Source of the DNA: JBBRHQ01 sp963815645
GTDB lineage: Bacteria; Actinomycetota; Thermoleophilia; Solirubrobacterales; 70-9
Direction: 5' to 3'
DNA: 64,000 nt
NCBI GenBank assembly: GCA_963815645.1
Contig: CAWFHL010000001.1
Span: 186,001 to 250,000, forward strand
The number at the start of each line of letters is the position of its first letter. Position 1 is the stretch's first letter. The position numbers were made by a program, and so were the translations under genes. Shown here piece after piece: positions 33,799 through 43,781 of this stretch. Under the pieces are notes generated by a model that did no database searches, was not told where the DNA came from, and saw only the letters and a list, made by a program, of their open reading frames with translations.

Positions 33799-35340
33799 TC
33801 ATGGCTCGGGGAGCTCCTCGAGCCGTCCCTCCGAGGCTGCAATCACCCCGCGGGCGACCCCCTCCCAGCTCCACAGGTCCCGGGTCGTGCGGACCAGCGC
33901 CTCGCGGGCTTGCTCCCGGGTGTCGGCGTCGAGACCGAGCCAGGCGTTGAGGCGGGCCGCGATGCCCTCAACCGCGCCCTCCGTGACCGGGAAGGAGATC
34001 AGCGGCGCCACCTCGGCGGGCAGCGCCGGGGCGAGCTGGCGGGAGACCTCCTGCATCCCGGAGTGGGCGGCGGAGACCGGCAGCACCCCGCAGGCGGCCG
34101 CCTCGACCGCGACCATCCCGAACGCCTCGGGGAAGGTGCTCGGCATCACCAGGGCCTCGGCCAGGGGGATCAGCTCGGCGACCTCGTCGTGCTCGACGCG
34201 GCCGGCGAAGGAGACCGAGCCGGCGGCGGCCGCGGCGGCCGCGAGGTACTCCCCTCCGGGGTCTGCCAGGAATGCGGAGAGGATCGGGAGCGGCGCCGCC
34301 TCGCCGCCCTCCAGGCCGCGCCCCAGCCGTGCGACCTGCCGGGCTCCGTCGAGGTCACCCGCGGCGAGCGCACCGAACAGCCGCCGCAGCCCCGCGTCGA
34401 ACTCGCCGAAGCCGGCGATCAGCAGCCGCGCGCCGGGGTTCTCGGCGTGCACGAGCGGCCAGCCGGCGAGCAGCAGGTCGACGCCCTTGGAGACGATCAG
34501 CTTGCCGACGAAGATCACCCTCGGGCCTGCAGCACCCGCGTACTCGCGGATTGCCCGGTCGGCGAGCGCCGGGTCGCGCCCGAAGGCGCCTTCGCCCGGC
34601 TCCGCCTCGATCTCCTGCGCCCGGGCCTCCAGCGCTGCCGGCGCCTTCTCCGCCTCGACCCCGGAGAGCGGCCGGAAGCGCCGAACATCGACGCCCGGCG
34701 GCCCGAGCCGGGTCCGTGCCTCGAGCCCGATGCCCGGCAGGGCCGCCCAGAGGCTCTCGGCCGTGTGCCGGGAGCCGACCAGGATCGCAGCAGCAGCCTC
34801 CACCCCCTCGCGGGCGTAGGGGCCGAAGCGCTCCAGGTCGGGTTTCACCGTGTACTCGAGGGCCGAGCCGTGGACCTTGGCGGCGAAGCGCAGGCCGGAG
34901 CGCGCCAGGATCGCCGGCCCCATCACCAGGTGGTTGGCGAGCGCCGCGTCGATCCGGCCCGCGGCGGCGGCGACGTCGCGGACCGCAGAGACGTTGGCCT
35001 CGACGTAGCGCTCGAGCTCGACATCGGTCAGCTCGGCGAAGACCCGCGCCTGGAAGCCCTCGTAGGAGTCGTGGACGTAGAGGGGCAGGAGCCCGCCGAT
35101 CTCCGGTAGGTAGGCGGTCAGCGACCCGGCACCGGAGGGCTCCCGCAGCCGCTCGACCTCGAGCCCGCCGCCGTCCCAGCGCCCGACCGCGTCCACCCAC
35201 TCCGACCGGTCCGCGTCGAGGTCCTGGCAGAGCAGGTGAACCTCGTGCCCGAGCCCGCCCAGAGCCCGGGCCAGGTTGGCGTTGTAGATGTTGCTGCCGG
35301 TGCCCCGCAGCAAGTAGCCGTGGAAGATCAGGACCCGCAT
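33799..35340 (-). CDS. Glycosyltransferase family 4 protein
   Basis: A 513-residue cytoplasmic GT-B enzyme. The N-terminus MRVLIFHGYLLRGTGSNIYN is the glycine-rich loop of the acceptor domain. The donor domain contains VIFVGKLIVSKGVDLLL and the E-x7-E motif PEAFGMVAVEAAACG. It probably transfers a sugar from a nucleotide donor during glycolipid or polysaccharide synthesis. An insertion of about 60 residues in the C-terminal domain makes it longer than usual. Divergent from the zinc-ribbon gene. Confidence 0.9.
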   Translation of the reverse strand: MRVLIFHGYLLRGTGSNIYNANLARALGGLGHEVHLLCQDLDADRSEWVDAVGRWDGGGLEVERLREPSGAGSLTAYLPEIGGLLPLYVHDSYEGFQARVFAELTDVELERYVEANVSAVRDVAAAAGRIDAALANHLVMGPAILARSGLRFAAKVHGSALEYTVKPDLERFGPYAREGVEAAAAILVGSRHTAESLWAALPGIGLEARTRLGPPGVDVRRFRPLSGVEAEKAPAALEARAQEIEAEPGEGAFGRDPALADRAIREYAGAAGPRVIFVGKLIVSKGVDLLLAGWPLVHAENPGARLLIAGFGEFDAGLRRLFGALAAGDLDGARQVARLGRGLEGGEAAPLPILSAFLADPGGEYLAAAAAAAGSVSFAGRVEHDEVAELIPLAEALVMPSTFPEAFGMVAVEAAACGVLPVSAAHSGMQEVSRQLAPALPAEVAPLISFPVTEGAVEGIAARLNAWLGLDADTREQAREALVRTTRDLWSWEGVARGVIAASEGRLEELPEP

Positions 35341-35372
35341 CGCTGCCCGGCAAGCTATTAGTCTGTGCGGCG

Positions 35373-35648
35373 ATGAACTCCGAGCAGACCTACCGGCTCC
35401 GCGCTCCCGCCTCCGGCCGCGAGGCGATTGCCGCCGTCGAACCCGGTGCGGTCTACGTCGACCGGGAGACCGGCGAGGAGCTGGAGCCGGTCGCCCGGAC
35501 CCTGCCGCTCGCGCCCTCGGAGTCGGCGCTGCCCAGGACTCCCGACAACCTCCGGGTCTGCCGTCGCTGCGAGCAGCTGATCGGCCTCGACGTCAGCGAC
35601 TGCCCCTACTGCGGCCTTCGCCAGCCGGCCCTGGACGGAAACACCTGA
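35373..35648 (+). CDS. Small zinc-ribbon protein
   Basis: 91 residues. The C-terminal third contains CRRCEQLIGLDVSDCPYCG, two CxxC knuckles forming a probable zinc ribbon. The N-terminus has no recognised domain. Its TGA overlaps the ATG of the next gene (TGATG), so the two are translationally coupled. ATG 35373 lies 32 bases from the divergent glycosyltransferase start. Function unknown. Confidence 0.75.
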   Translation: MNSEQTYRLRAPASGREAIAAVEPGAVYVDRETGEELEPVARTLPLAPSESALPRTPDNLRVCRRCEQLIGLDVSDCPYCGLRQPALDGNT

Positions 35649-36068
35649 TGCGGCGCCCACGACTCGCCGCCCGCGGCCTGGCCGCGGGCTTCGCGGCCGT
35701 CCTGCTCCTGGCCCTCGCCGGCTGCGGCGGGGACCACGAGACGACTACCGTGACCGAGACGGCGCCGGCCAGCACGTCGGCGCCGACCTCCACCACCGAG
35801 CCGACAACGACGGCAACCACGACGAGCGAGGACAGCGGCGGCGTCGGCCCGACCGAATCGGAGACCACCACCCAACCACCTGCCTCGACCGGGGAGGACA
35901 ATGGCGGCGTCTCGCCCGGCGGCAACTCGGCCTCGGGAGGATCGGGCTCCGGGGAAGCCCGATCCCGGCAAGCCGGACTCGGCCGGCAACGACCTTCCCC
36001 CCCAGCCGGGGACCCCGCAGGCGAAGTTCGAGCAGTACTGCAACCAGCACCCCGGCGCCTGCGGCTGA
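35648..36068 (+). CDS. Lipoprotein with Thr-rich linker (frameshifted)
   Basis: The N-terminus is a lipoprotein signal ending LALAGC, followed by a Thr/Ser/Glu/Gly-rich low-complexity region (about 30-100). Near 35955, in a run of four G, the frame appears to slip: the other frame continues with GKPDPGKPDSAGNDLPPQP and ends YCNQHPGACG at 36068, a sensible secreted tail. Unshifted, the frame runs to 36223 with an Arg-rich tail. Probably a surface-exposed protein of unknown role, coupled to the zinc-ribbon gene. Confidence 0.65.
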
Positions 36069-36164
36069 GCCCCCTCTCCTGCCGTCGCCGACTGGTGGAA
36101 AACGACGAATTAGTGGGACGGAACCCTCCCGTCGGCGGGAGAGCGCGGGCGAGCGCCCGAGGTC

Positions 36165-36935
36165 TTAGCGGTTTCGCGGCTTCTTCACCACGGTCGCGGT
36201 GTAGAGCAACCGCGAGTTGGTGAAGTAGCAGCCGTACTGGCGCTTTGTTCCGACCTTCATCTGGGCATGGCTGAACTTCTTGATCTCGTTGTCGGAGCAG
36301 CGGTCGGACTTGCGGCTGGACCGCCAGGTGTTGTTGTCGGAGAGGTTGATCGCCCAGTTCGGCGCCCAGGTCGGCAGGGAGAGGGCGACTATCTGACCCG
36401 GGATCACGTTCAGCGGGTGATCGAGGGTGAAGATGGGCGTCTGGCCAAAATAGCCGTTGAGCTGCTCCAGAGGGCTCTGCCGGACCAGCCTGTAGACCGG
36501 GGGCTTCCTCTTCTTCACCTTGCGGAGGACCGCGATGCGTGCTTCGGAGGGAGAGCCGTAGAAGTCGTTGAAGAACTTCCGCTCCTTTTGGGTCGGCCTT
36601 GCCAGCGTGATCGACCAGGAGACGATCTTGCCTGCGAACGGGACCTGGTACGGCTTTACCGACCTGCCGGCGAGCGATTGGAAGATGGTCGCCTTGCCGA
36701 CCGCCTGGCACTCCTTGACCACGGGCTTCGTCCGCGCCGGGCAGGCTGGGTCCGGGCTGCCCGACGTCTTGCCGAGCACCACCTTGTGAAGCGGCGCCGA
36801 ATCGGCGCTCCCGGGCCAGGCGACGACCGCGAGGGCGCCGAGCAGGCAGGCGCCAAGGGCGGCGACGATCAGCGCCTGGACGCGACTGGGTGTGCGAATG
36901 CGGGATCCGTGGATCACGATCTCAGCTACCAACAC
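36165..36935 (-). CDS. Secreted/membrane-anchored hypothetical protein
   Basis: 256 residues with a hydrophobic N-terminal segment (about 18-41, VQALIVAALGACLLGALAVV) serving as signal or anchor, then an extracytoplasmic domain with four to five cysteines and many Lys/Arg. Blocks such as GKIVSWSITLARPT and LPTWAPNWAINLS suggest a beta-rich fold. I do not recognise the family. Several in-frame starts are possible near 36935-36890; the hydrophobic segment is kept in each. Monocistronic, between the lipoprotein gene and the divergent ABC exporter operon. Confidence 0.65.
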   Translation of the reverse strand: MLVAEIVIHGSRIRTPSRVQALIVAALGACLLGALAVVAWPGSADSAPLHKVVLGKTSGSPDPACPARTKPVVKECQAVGKATIFQSLAGRSVKPYQVPFAGKIVSWSITLARPTQKERKFFNDFYGSPSEARIAVLRKVKKRKPPVYRLVRQSPLEQLNGYFGQTPIFTLDHPLNVIPGQIVALSLPTWAPNWAINLSDNNTWRSSRKSDRCSDNEIKKFSHAQMKVGTKRQYGCYFTNSRLLYTATVVKKPRNR

Positions 36936-37093
36936 CGCCGAAGTGCCAGTGTTGCGGCCTGGATTCTGCCGATAGCGGGCGCCTGATGCCGCCCTCCTCC
37001 GCCGCCTGCACGATCCCCGCCAGCCGAACCGGCTCCGGCATGGGTGCCCGGCGTCACGGAGCGGATCCCGGTCCCCAACTAGGATCAGCGGCT

Positions 37094-38073
<980 letters not shown>

Positions 38074-38077
<4 letters not shown>

Positions 38078-38862
38078 GCACCGCGGCGACGAATCTCCGG
38101 GTCGTCCGCGCGCTCGGAATGCGCTCGATCCGCCAAACCTTTCGCCGGCCGCAGCTGATCGCGCCGATCGTCGTCTTCCCGACGCTGCTGCTGGCGATCC
38201 AGACCGGCGGCGCGGGAGCTGCCGTCAACCTCCCGGGCTTCCCGCCGGTCCAGAGCTTTCTTCAGTTCATGCTCGCAGGGGCGATGATGCAGTCGCTGAT
38301 GCTTGCGGGTAACAGCGGCGGCATCGCACTCGCCGTCGACATCGAGATGGGGTTCACCGACCGCCTCTTCGCGGCACCGATCTCGCGCTTCACGATCGTC
38401 GCCGGACGTCTCGCCGGAACCGCCGCCCTCGGACTCTTCGCAGGGGTCTGGTTCCTGGCGCTCGGCCTGATCTTCGGAGTTACGATCGAGGGCGGGGTCC
38501 TCGGAGCGCTGATCGCCCTGGCGTTGGTGACGGCCGCAGCGATGGCAATCGGCAGCCTCGGCTCGGCGGTCGCCCTTCGAACCGGCAGCGCCAGCGTTGT
38601 TCAGGGTTTCTTCCCGCTAGTCTTCGTCGTCCTCTTCGTCTCGACCGCGTTCTTCCCTAAGGACCTGATGATCGAGCCGGCGAAGACGATCGCGGCCTAC
38701 AACCCGCTGAGCTTCGTCGTCAACGGGATCCGCGACCCGATCGTCACCGGGCTCTCGAGTGCCGACATAGTCAAGGCGGTTGTGGCGATCATCGGGATCG
38801 GCCTGATTGGCCTGGCGATGAGCGCCTCGGCGCTTCGCCACCGGCTGAGGACGGGCGGATGA
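38074..38862 (+). CDS. ABC-2 type permease (DrrB family)
   Basis: 262 residues with six membrane helices. The DrrB-type block LQFMLAGAMMQSLMLAGN, DIEMGFTDRLFAAPISR and the C-terminal YNPLSFVVNGIRD are recognisable. The TTG at 38074 overlaps the ATPase stop, and its own stop overlaps the next gene as ATGA. It probably pairs with the following permease as a heterodimer. Confidence 0.9.
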
Positions 38863-39647
38863 GCGCCGCCGCCAGGCCCGGCTGGAGGGCGAACTGGGAA
38901 ACGATCAAGGCGCTGATGGCGCGTTCGAAGAACGAATTGTTCAGGGTCCCCGGCGCGGCCATTCCCGGCGTGCTGGCGCCGACCATATTCTTTCTCGGGC
39001 TGAACGGGGTCTTCGGTGCCCTCACCCGCCTGCGCGGCTTCGACACCAGCAGCTACCTGAGCTTCATCATCCCGGTCAGCATGCTCCAGGGAGCGGGCTT
39101 CACCGGTGCCGCAACAGGCGTCAACCTGGCCCGTGACATCGAACAGGGGTGGCTCGACCGGCTCCTGGTCTCCCCATCGCCCCGTTGGGTGCTGCTGACC
39201 GGGACGGTGCTTTCCGCGAGCGCTCGGGCGATGATCCCGGCGACCGTCGTCTTCACGGTGGCGATCGCGCTCGGCGCCCACATCCCAACCCCGCTCGGGT
39301 TCGTGATCACCTTCGGGATGGTCGCCGCGATGGCCGCGGTCGCCGCCTGCTGGGGCTCGATGCTGGCGCTGAGGTTCCGCAGCCAGTCGGCGGCCCCGCT
39401 GATGCAGTCCGGGATGCTGGCCGCCGTCCTGCTGACCACCGCCTACGCGCCGCTCGCCCTGCTTCAGCCGTGGCTGCGGGCGATCGCCAGGATCAATCCG
39501 GTGACCCAGGTGATCGACGCCACCCGCCAGGCGTTCGTCGGCAGCGTCACCTGGGGCGGGACCTGGCCGGGAATCCTGGCGCTGGCCGGCCTGCTCGCGG
39601 TGCTCGGGGCGCTCTCGCTGCGCGGGATGCGGCGCACCGCCTTGTGA
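38859..39647 (+). CDS. ABC-2 type permease (DrrB family), second subunit
   Basis: 262 residues, six membrane helices. It shares the family blocks YLSFIIPVSMLQGAGFTG, ARDIEQGWLDRLLVSPSPR and INPVTQVIDATRQAFVG. It resembles the preceding permease in length and layout, as expected for tandem paired subunits. Its TGA overlaps the next start codon (GTGA), tying the exporter to a sugar hydrolase gene. Confidence 0.9.
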   Translation: MSAAARPGWRANWETIKALMARSKNELFRVPGAAIPGVLAPTIFFLGLNGVFGALTRLRGFDTSSYLSFIIPVSMLQGAGFTGAATGVNLARDIEQGWLDRLLVSPSPRWVLLTGTVLSASARAMIPATVVFTVAIALGAHIPTPLGFVITFGMVAAMAAVAACWGSMLALRFRSQSAAPLMQSGMLAAVLLTTAYAPLALLQPWLRAIARINPVTQVIDATRQAFVGSVTWGGTWPGILALAGLLAVLGALSLRGMRRTAL

Positions 39648-40834
39648 GGGCGGCCGCCGCGGTCGAGATCGCCGAGCGCACCCTGCGCCGCAACTGGACC
39701 GAGGGCTCCGGCCACGGTCGCCGCTTCTCCTACACGAAGCCCAGCCCGGGCCGCTATCCGTGGCAGTGGTACTGGGACTCCTGCTTCGCGGCGATCGTCT
39801 GGCGCCGCTTCGAGCCGGCCCGCGCGCGAGCCGAGCTGGAGACCCTGCTCGGCGCCCAGCGCCCAGACGGCTTCATCGGCCACACGATCTTCTGGGAGCG
39901 ACCCGTCTCCTGGACGCGGCTTCCCTTCTACAACGTCAGCTCGCGCAGCGCGATGCAGACCGAGACGATCCAGCCCCCGCTGCTCGCCTGGGCCTGGCGG
40001 ATCGCAGTCGGTGACCCGTCCGCCGAGCCGCGGATCGCCGCGCAGGCTGACTGGTTGGCGGCGAACCGCGACTTCGACGGGGACGGCCTGCTGTGGATCA
40101 TCCAGCCGGACGAATCGGGGCTCGACGCCTCTCCGAAGTTCGACCCGGTATGGGGTTGGAAGATCGGCGGCCGGCTCGGGTTCCCGCTGCTGGTTCACCA
40201 CAACCGCCGGCTGGCCTTCGACGCCTGCCGCGTCCTGAAGCGTGGTGGGCCGCTGCTCTGTGAGCTGATCGTCAACGTCCTCTGGTGTCTCTCGCTCCAG
40301 GCCCTGGGGCGGACCTCGATCACCCCGGCGCTGGTCGAGCGACTCTACGACGAGAACCGCGGCCTCTTCTTCGACGAGGCAAAGCCCGGAGGGCGCCTGC
40401 CGCCGATCGCGACCTGGACCTCGCTGGCGCCTCTCGCCCTGCCCGACCTGCCTGAGGAAATAGGCCGCCGGCTGGTCGAGGAGCACCTGCTCGACCCCGG
40501 GCAGTTCTGGACGATGGTCGCGCCTCCCTCGGTCTCAGCGGCCGAGCCGAGCTATCAGCCCGGGGGCAGCGGTGGCCTGCTTCGCCAGTACTGGCGGGGG
40601 CCGACCTGGATCAACTCGGCCTGGTTGATCTGGCTGGGGATGCGCCGCCTCGGCTATCACCGGCAGGCCGACCGGATGGTCGCCGGCCTGGTTGGGGCGA
40701 TCGGCCGCGAGGGCCTGCGCGAGTACTACGACCCGCGGGACGGCAGCGGTCTCGGCGCCGTCGATTTCGCCTGGTCGGCGCTGATCGCCGAGATGGCCGA
40801 ACCCGACCCGGCCGCCGAGCTCAGCCACCTCTGA
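39644..40834 (+). CDS. GH63-like glycoside hydrolase (mannosyl/glucosylglycerate hydrolase type)
   Basis: A 396-residue (alpha/alpha)6-barrel hydrolase. The N-terminal YPWQWYWDSCFAAIVW with a candidate catalytic Asp, GFIGHTIFW, and the C-terminal RQYWRGPTWINSAWLIW with LREYYDPRDGSG are typical of GH63/trehalase-like enzymes that cleave glucosyl- or mannosylglycerate. No signal peptide, so it acts in the cytoplasm. GTG 39644 overlaps the upstream permease stop. Release of stored compatible solute is a plausible role (inference). Confidence 0.85.
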   Translation: MRAAAAVEIAERTLRRNWTEGSGHGRRFSYTKPSPGRYPWQWYWDSCFAAIVWRRFEPARARAELETLLGAQRPDGFIGHTIFWERPVSWTRLPFYNVSSRSAMQTETIQPPLLAWAWRIAVGDPSAEPRIAAQADWLAANRDFDGDGLLWIIQPDESGLDASPKFDPVWGWKIGGRLGFPLLVHHNRRLAFDACRVLKRGGPLLCELIVNVLWCLSLQALGRTSITPALVERLYDENRGLFFDEAKPGGRLPPIATWTSLAPLALPDLPEEIGRRLVEEHLLDPGQFWTMVAPPSVSAAEPSYQPGGSGGLLRQYWRGPTWINSAWLIWLGMRRLGYHRQADRMVAGLVGAIGREGLREYYDPRDGSGLGAVDFAWSALIAEMAEPDPAAELSHL

Positions 40835-40849
40835 GAGGCTCGCCGGGAG

Positions 40850-40892
40850 GTGGGACCTTTGAACCGCGCTATTCGCGGCTGAAAGGTCCCAC
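40850..40892. terminator. Nested hairpin between convergent genes
   Basis: GTGGGACCTTT (40850-40860) pairs perfectly with AAAGGTCCCAC (40882-40892). Inside it, CCGCG and CGCGG form a second stem around CTATT. It lies between the stops of the convergent GH63-like gene and infA, so a bidirectional terminator is likely, although no long T-run follows. Confidence 0.7.
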
Positions 40893-40903
40893 ATGTGGCT
40901 GGG

Positions 40904-41122
40904 CTACTTGTATCGGTAGGTGATCCGGCCGCGGTCGAGGTCGTACGGCGAGAGCTCGATCTTGACCCGGTCGCCCGGGAGGATGCGGATGTAGTGTCGG
41001 CGCATCTTGCCCGAGATGTGGCCGAGGACGTCGTGGTCGTTGTCGAGCTTCACCCTGAACATCGTGTTGGGGAGGGCCTCGGTTATCTCGCCCTCCATCT
41101 CGATCTTTTCCTCTTTGCCCAT
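40904..41122 (-). CDS. infA: Translation initiation factor IF-1
   Basis: 72 residues, the normal IF-1 length, an OB-fold protein that occupies the ribosomal A site during initiation. The sequence MGKEEKIEMEGEITEALPNT, followed by VLGHISGKMRRHYIRILPGD and a C-terminal RGRITYRYK, is unmistakable. Here infA is not followed by rpmJ and rpsM but by convergent genes, so it is separate from the ribosomal operon where it sits in many actinobacteria. Confidence 0.97.
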   Translation of the reverse strand: MGKEEKIEMEGEITEALPNTMFRVKLDNDHDVLGHISGKMRRHYIRILPGDRVKIELSPYDLDRGRITYRYK

Positions 41123-41155
41123 TCGGCCGGAAGGGTAGCGGAAGGGGCCGCGGCC

Positions 41156-41932
41156 TCAGCGCCCCTCGAAGGTGGCGTTGCCGGGACCCTCCTCGAGGAA
41201 GGAGCGCACCGCGCCCTGCAGGTCCTCGGTGCCGAACAGCGCTCCGGCGACCTTGGGCGTCTCGCGGTCAGCTTTGTCCACGCCCCCCACGAGCTGGGCG
41301 CGGACCAGCTTCTTGGTAGCCGCATGCGCCTTGGTCGGCCCGGCCGCCAAACGGTGGGCGAAGCGCATCCCCTTCTCGAGCAGCTCCTCGTCCCCTACCA
41401 CGCGGTTGACCACGCCCCAGTGCTCCATGGTCGGCGAGTCATAGAGGCCGCCGGTCATCACGAATTCGCGGGCGCGCGAGGGGCCGGCCCGCTCCGCCAT
41501 CCGCTGTGTGCCGCCGGCGCCGGGGGTCAGCCCGACGACGGCCTCGACCAGACCGAACCTTGCGGATACGCCCGCCCAGATCAGGTCGCAGCCGAGCGCC
41601 ACCTCCCAGGCCGCCGTCAGGCAGAGGCCGTGGATCAGTGCGAGGGTCGGCATCGGCAGCGCCTCGATCTTGCGCACCGTGGTCACCAGGCCGCTGAACA
41701 TGTGCTCGGCGTCGCGGAGACCGATCCCCTCGAAGTTGTGGACGTCAACTCCGCCGCTGAATACCTCGCCCTCGGCGCGCCAGACCAGCGCCCGTGCATC
41801 GGAGGCTCCCACCTCGGTGATGTGGGATGCGAGGGCGTCGAAGGTCGCCGCGCCGAACAGGTTGAGCGGCGGGTCCTCGAGGACGAGTACGGCCAACGCC
41901 CCGTCGCGTTCCAGCCGGACCGGGTCAGCCAT
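41156..41932 (-). CDS. Enoyl-CoA hydratase/isomerase family protein
   Basis: A 258-residue crotonase. The oxyanion-hole region VFSGGVDVHNF is present, and Glu residues remain at both usual positions (TAAWEVALGCD and GLVEAVVGLTPGAGG). The first motif is diverged from the usual GGGCELA, so activity may differ from classical hydratases. It starts within the 3' end of the HIT gene (8-base overlap) and is likely co-transcribed with it. Substrate unknown. Confidence 0.88.
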   Translation of the reverse strand: MADPVRLERDGALAVLVLEDPPLNLFGAATFDALASHITEVGASDARALVWRAEGEVFSGGVDVHNFEGIGLRDAEHMFSGLVTTVRKIEALPMPTLALIHGLCLTAAWEVALGCDLIWAGVSARFGLVEAVVGLTPGAGGTQRMAERAGPSRAREFVMTGGLYDSPTMEHWGVVNRVVGDEELLEKGMRFAHRLAAGPTKAHAATKKLVRAQLVGGVDKADRETPKVAGALFGTEDLQGAVRSFLEEGPGNATFEGR

Positions 41933-42344
41933 CCCGGCGCAGCCTCCCGGCGACCTCGGCGATCTCTGAGGTGTCTCCGGGCCCCGGAACCCACGGCAGC
42001 TTCAGCGGATCGTCGGCGTAGCGGGGGATCACGTGCACATGAAAGTGGAAGACCGTCTGCCATGCCGCCGGCCGGCAGGAGTTGAGGACGTTGAAGCCAT
42101 CAGGCTCGAGAACCTCCTCCATGCGGAGAGCAAGACGGCGTGCAGCGACGATCGTCCGCTCGAGATCGGCGTCGGAGACGTCAAGCAGGTCGGCCGCGTG
42201 ATCCCGGGGGACGACCAGGGCGTGGCCGGGGGTCGCCGGGTTGATGTCCATGAAGGCCACCGTGTGCTCGTCGGAGTCGACGATCTCGCCGGGGATCGTG
42301 CCGGCGACGATCCCGCAGAAGAGGCAGTCCTCGGCGCTCGCCAT
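41925..42344 (-). CDS. HIT family nucleotide hydrolase/transferase
   Basis: 139 residues. The catalytic triad motif HFHVHVIPR is near residue 100, and CLFC near the N-terminus is the zinc-type cysteine pair of Hint-like members. DINPATPGHALVVP is the standard substrate-binding strand. Likely hydrolyses AMP-linked compounds such as adenosine phosphoramidates. Sits between cca and the ECH-family gene. Confidence 0.93.
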   Translation of the reverse strand: MASAEDCLFCGIVAGTIPGEIVDSDEHTVAFMDINPATPGHALVVPRDHAADLLDVSDADLERTIVAARRLALRMEEVLEPDGFNVLNSCRPAAWQTVFHFHVHVIPRYADDPLKLPWVPGPGDTSEIAEVAGRLRRDG

Positions 42345-42356
42345 CGCGGCGCCAGC

Positions 42357-43781
42357 TTATATGCCGGCCTTCGCATGGGCCACGGCCTCCGCCCTGGTTC
42401 GGACCTCGCCGGCAAACTGCGCCGCCTCCAGCTCGGTGAGCAGCCGGCCGAGCTCGGGACCCGCCGGGATGCCCAGCTCGGCCGCAAGCTCGTCGCCGGC
42501 GATCAGCCTCTGCGGGGGCCCGTCGCGGCGCCAGTCGAGAGCGGCGGCGAGCATCTCCCGGGCGAGCTTCAGGTGCGCCTCGACCATCTCCTCGCTGGCC
42601 AGCGGGCCGCTGCCTCGGGCGGCGAGGCGGTCGGCGACCGTGAGCAGGGTGACGTCGGCGCCGGCCGGCTCGGTCGCCCGCAGGTAGTCGTGAACGCGGC
42701 GTGGTGGCAACGGCGCCTCGCGCACCATGAAGCCGAGCCGCAGATGGTGCACGGTGAGGGTCTGGAGGTGGCGGGTCAGGGAACGGCTGCCGCGCAGTCT
42801 GGCGAGCATCCCGCCGATGATCTCCGCTCCGGCGGTGTCGTGACCCATGAAGGTGACGCGCCCCGCCGACTCCCGCCTCGTCACCGGCTTGCCGAGATCG
42901 TGCACCAGGGCGCCGAGGCGAAGCGCATCACCGCGGGTCAGCTGGTCGGCCAGCGGCTCCTCGAGCAACTGACGCGCCTGATCTGCACGCTGGCCCGCGA
43001 ACCGCTCCAGGTCGGCCTCGACCTCGAGGACCCGGTCGAGCACCGCCATGGTGTGGTCATAGACGTCGAGGTGGTGGTTGGCGGTCTGATCGACGCCTCG
43101 CAGGGCCTCGACCTCGGGCAGCAGCGGGCCCATGATCTCGAGCCCTTCGATCAGCTCCACGCCACGGCGCGGGTCGGGGCCGGCGATCAGCAGCCGCAGC
43201 TCCCCGAGCACTCGCTCCCCCGCCGGCTCGGAGGCCCGCTCCGCCAGGGCCTGCGCCGAGCTGATCGTGGCAGGGTCGATCTCCAGCCCGAGCTCCGCGG
43301 CGAGCCGGGCGGCTCGCAGCAGCCTCAGCGGATCCTCGGAGAAGCTCCGCTCGGAGACCATCCTCAGGGTGCGGCGATCGAGATCGGCGAGGCCGGCGAA
43401 GGGGTCCACCTCGTCTCCGGCCACCAGCGGCACGGCGATCGCGCCGATCGTGAAGTCGCGGGCGGCGAGGTCGGCCTCGATCGCGCCGCCGCGCAGCGGC
43501 GTGACGTCGACCTGCCAGCTGCCGTCCCGGGCGCGTGCGCGCCAGGTATCGAACTCGGCCGAGAGCTCGAAGGACCCGCCTCCGGCCCCGCGGGCGATCG
43601 CGGCAGCGGCCTCTCTGGGGTCACCCGCCACCGCCAGGTCGAGGTCGGTGACCGGACGGCCCAGCGCGGCGTCGCGGACCGCGCCGCCGACTACCCAGGC
43701 GCGCCCGGCGGGACCCTCTCCGAGGGCGTCGCGGACCGCGGTCGCCAGGGGGGAACCTCGCAGCCGCTCTGCGGCGCTCAT
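42357..43781 (-). CDS. cca: CCA tRNA nucleotidyltransferase (with HD domain)
   Basis: 474 residues. The nucleotidyltransferase head contains VVGGAVRDAALGR and the metal-binding DLDLAV; RDFTIGAIAV and SEDPLRLLRAARLAAEL follow in the neck. The HD domain carries NHHLDVYDHTM and LGALVHDLGKP. It adds or repairs the 3' CCA of tRNAs, which are needed because the tRNA in this window does not encode CCA. Its start overlaps the alr stop by four bases. Confidence 0.93.
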   Translation of the reverse strand: MSAAERLRGSPLATAVRDALGEGPAGRAWVVGGAVRDAALGRPVTDLDLAVAGDPREAAAAIARGAGGGSFELSAEFDTWRARARDGSWQVDVTPLRGGAIEADLAARDFTIGAIAVPLVAGDEVDPFAGLADLDRRTLRMVSERSFSEDPLRLLRAARLAAELGLEIDPATISSAQALAERASEPAGERVLGELRLLIAGPDPRRGVELIEGLEIMGPLLPEVEALRGVDQTANHHLDVYDHTMAVLDRVLEVEADLERFAGQRADQARQLLEEPLADQLTRGDALRLGALVHDLGKPVTRRESAGRVTFMGHDTAGAEIIGGMLARLRGSRSLTRHLQTLTVHHLRLGFMVREAPLPPRRVHDYLRATEPAGADVTLLTVADRLAARGSGPLASEEMVEAHLKLAREMLAAALDWRRDGPPQRLIAGDELAAELGIPAGPELGRLLTELEAAQFAGEVRTRAEAVAHAKAGI

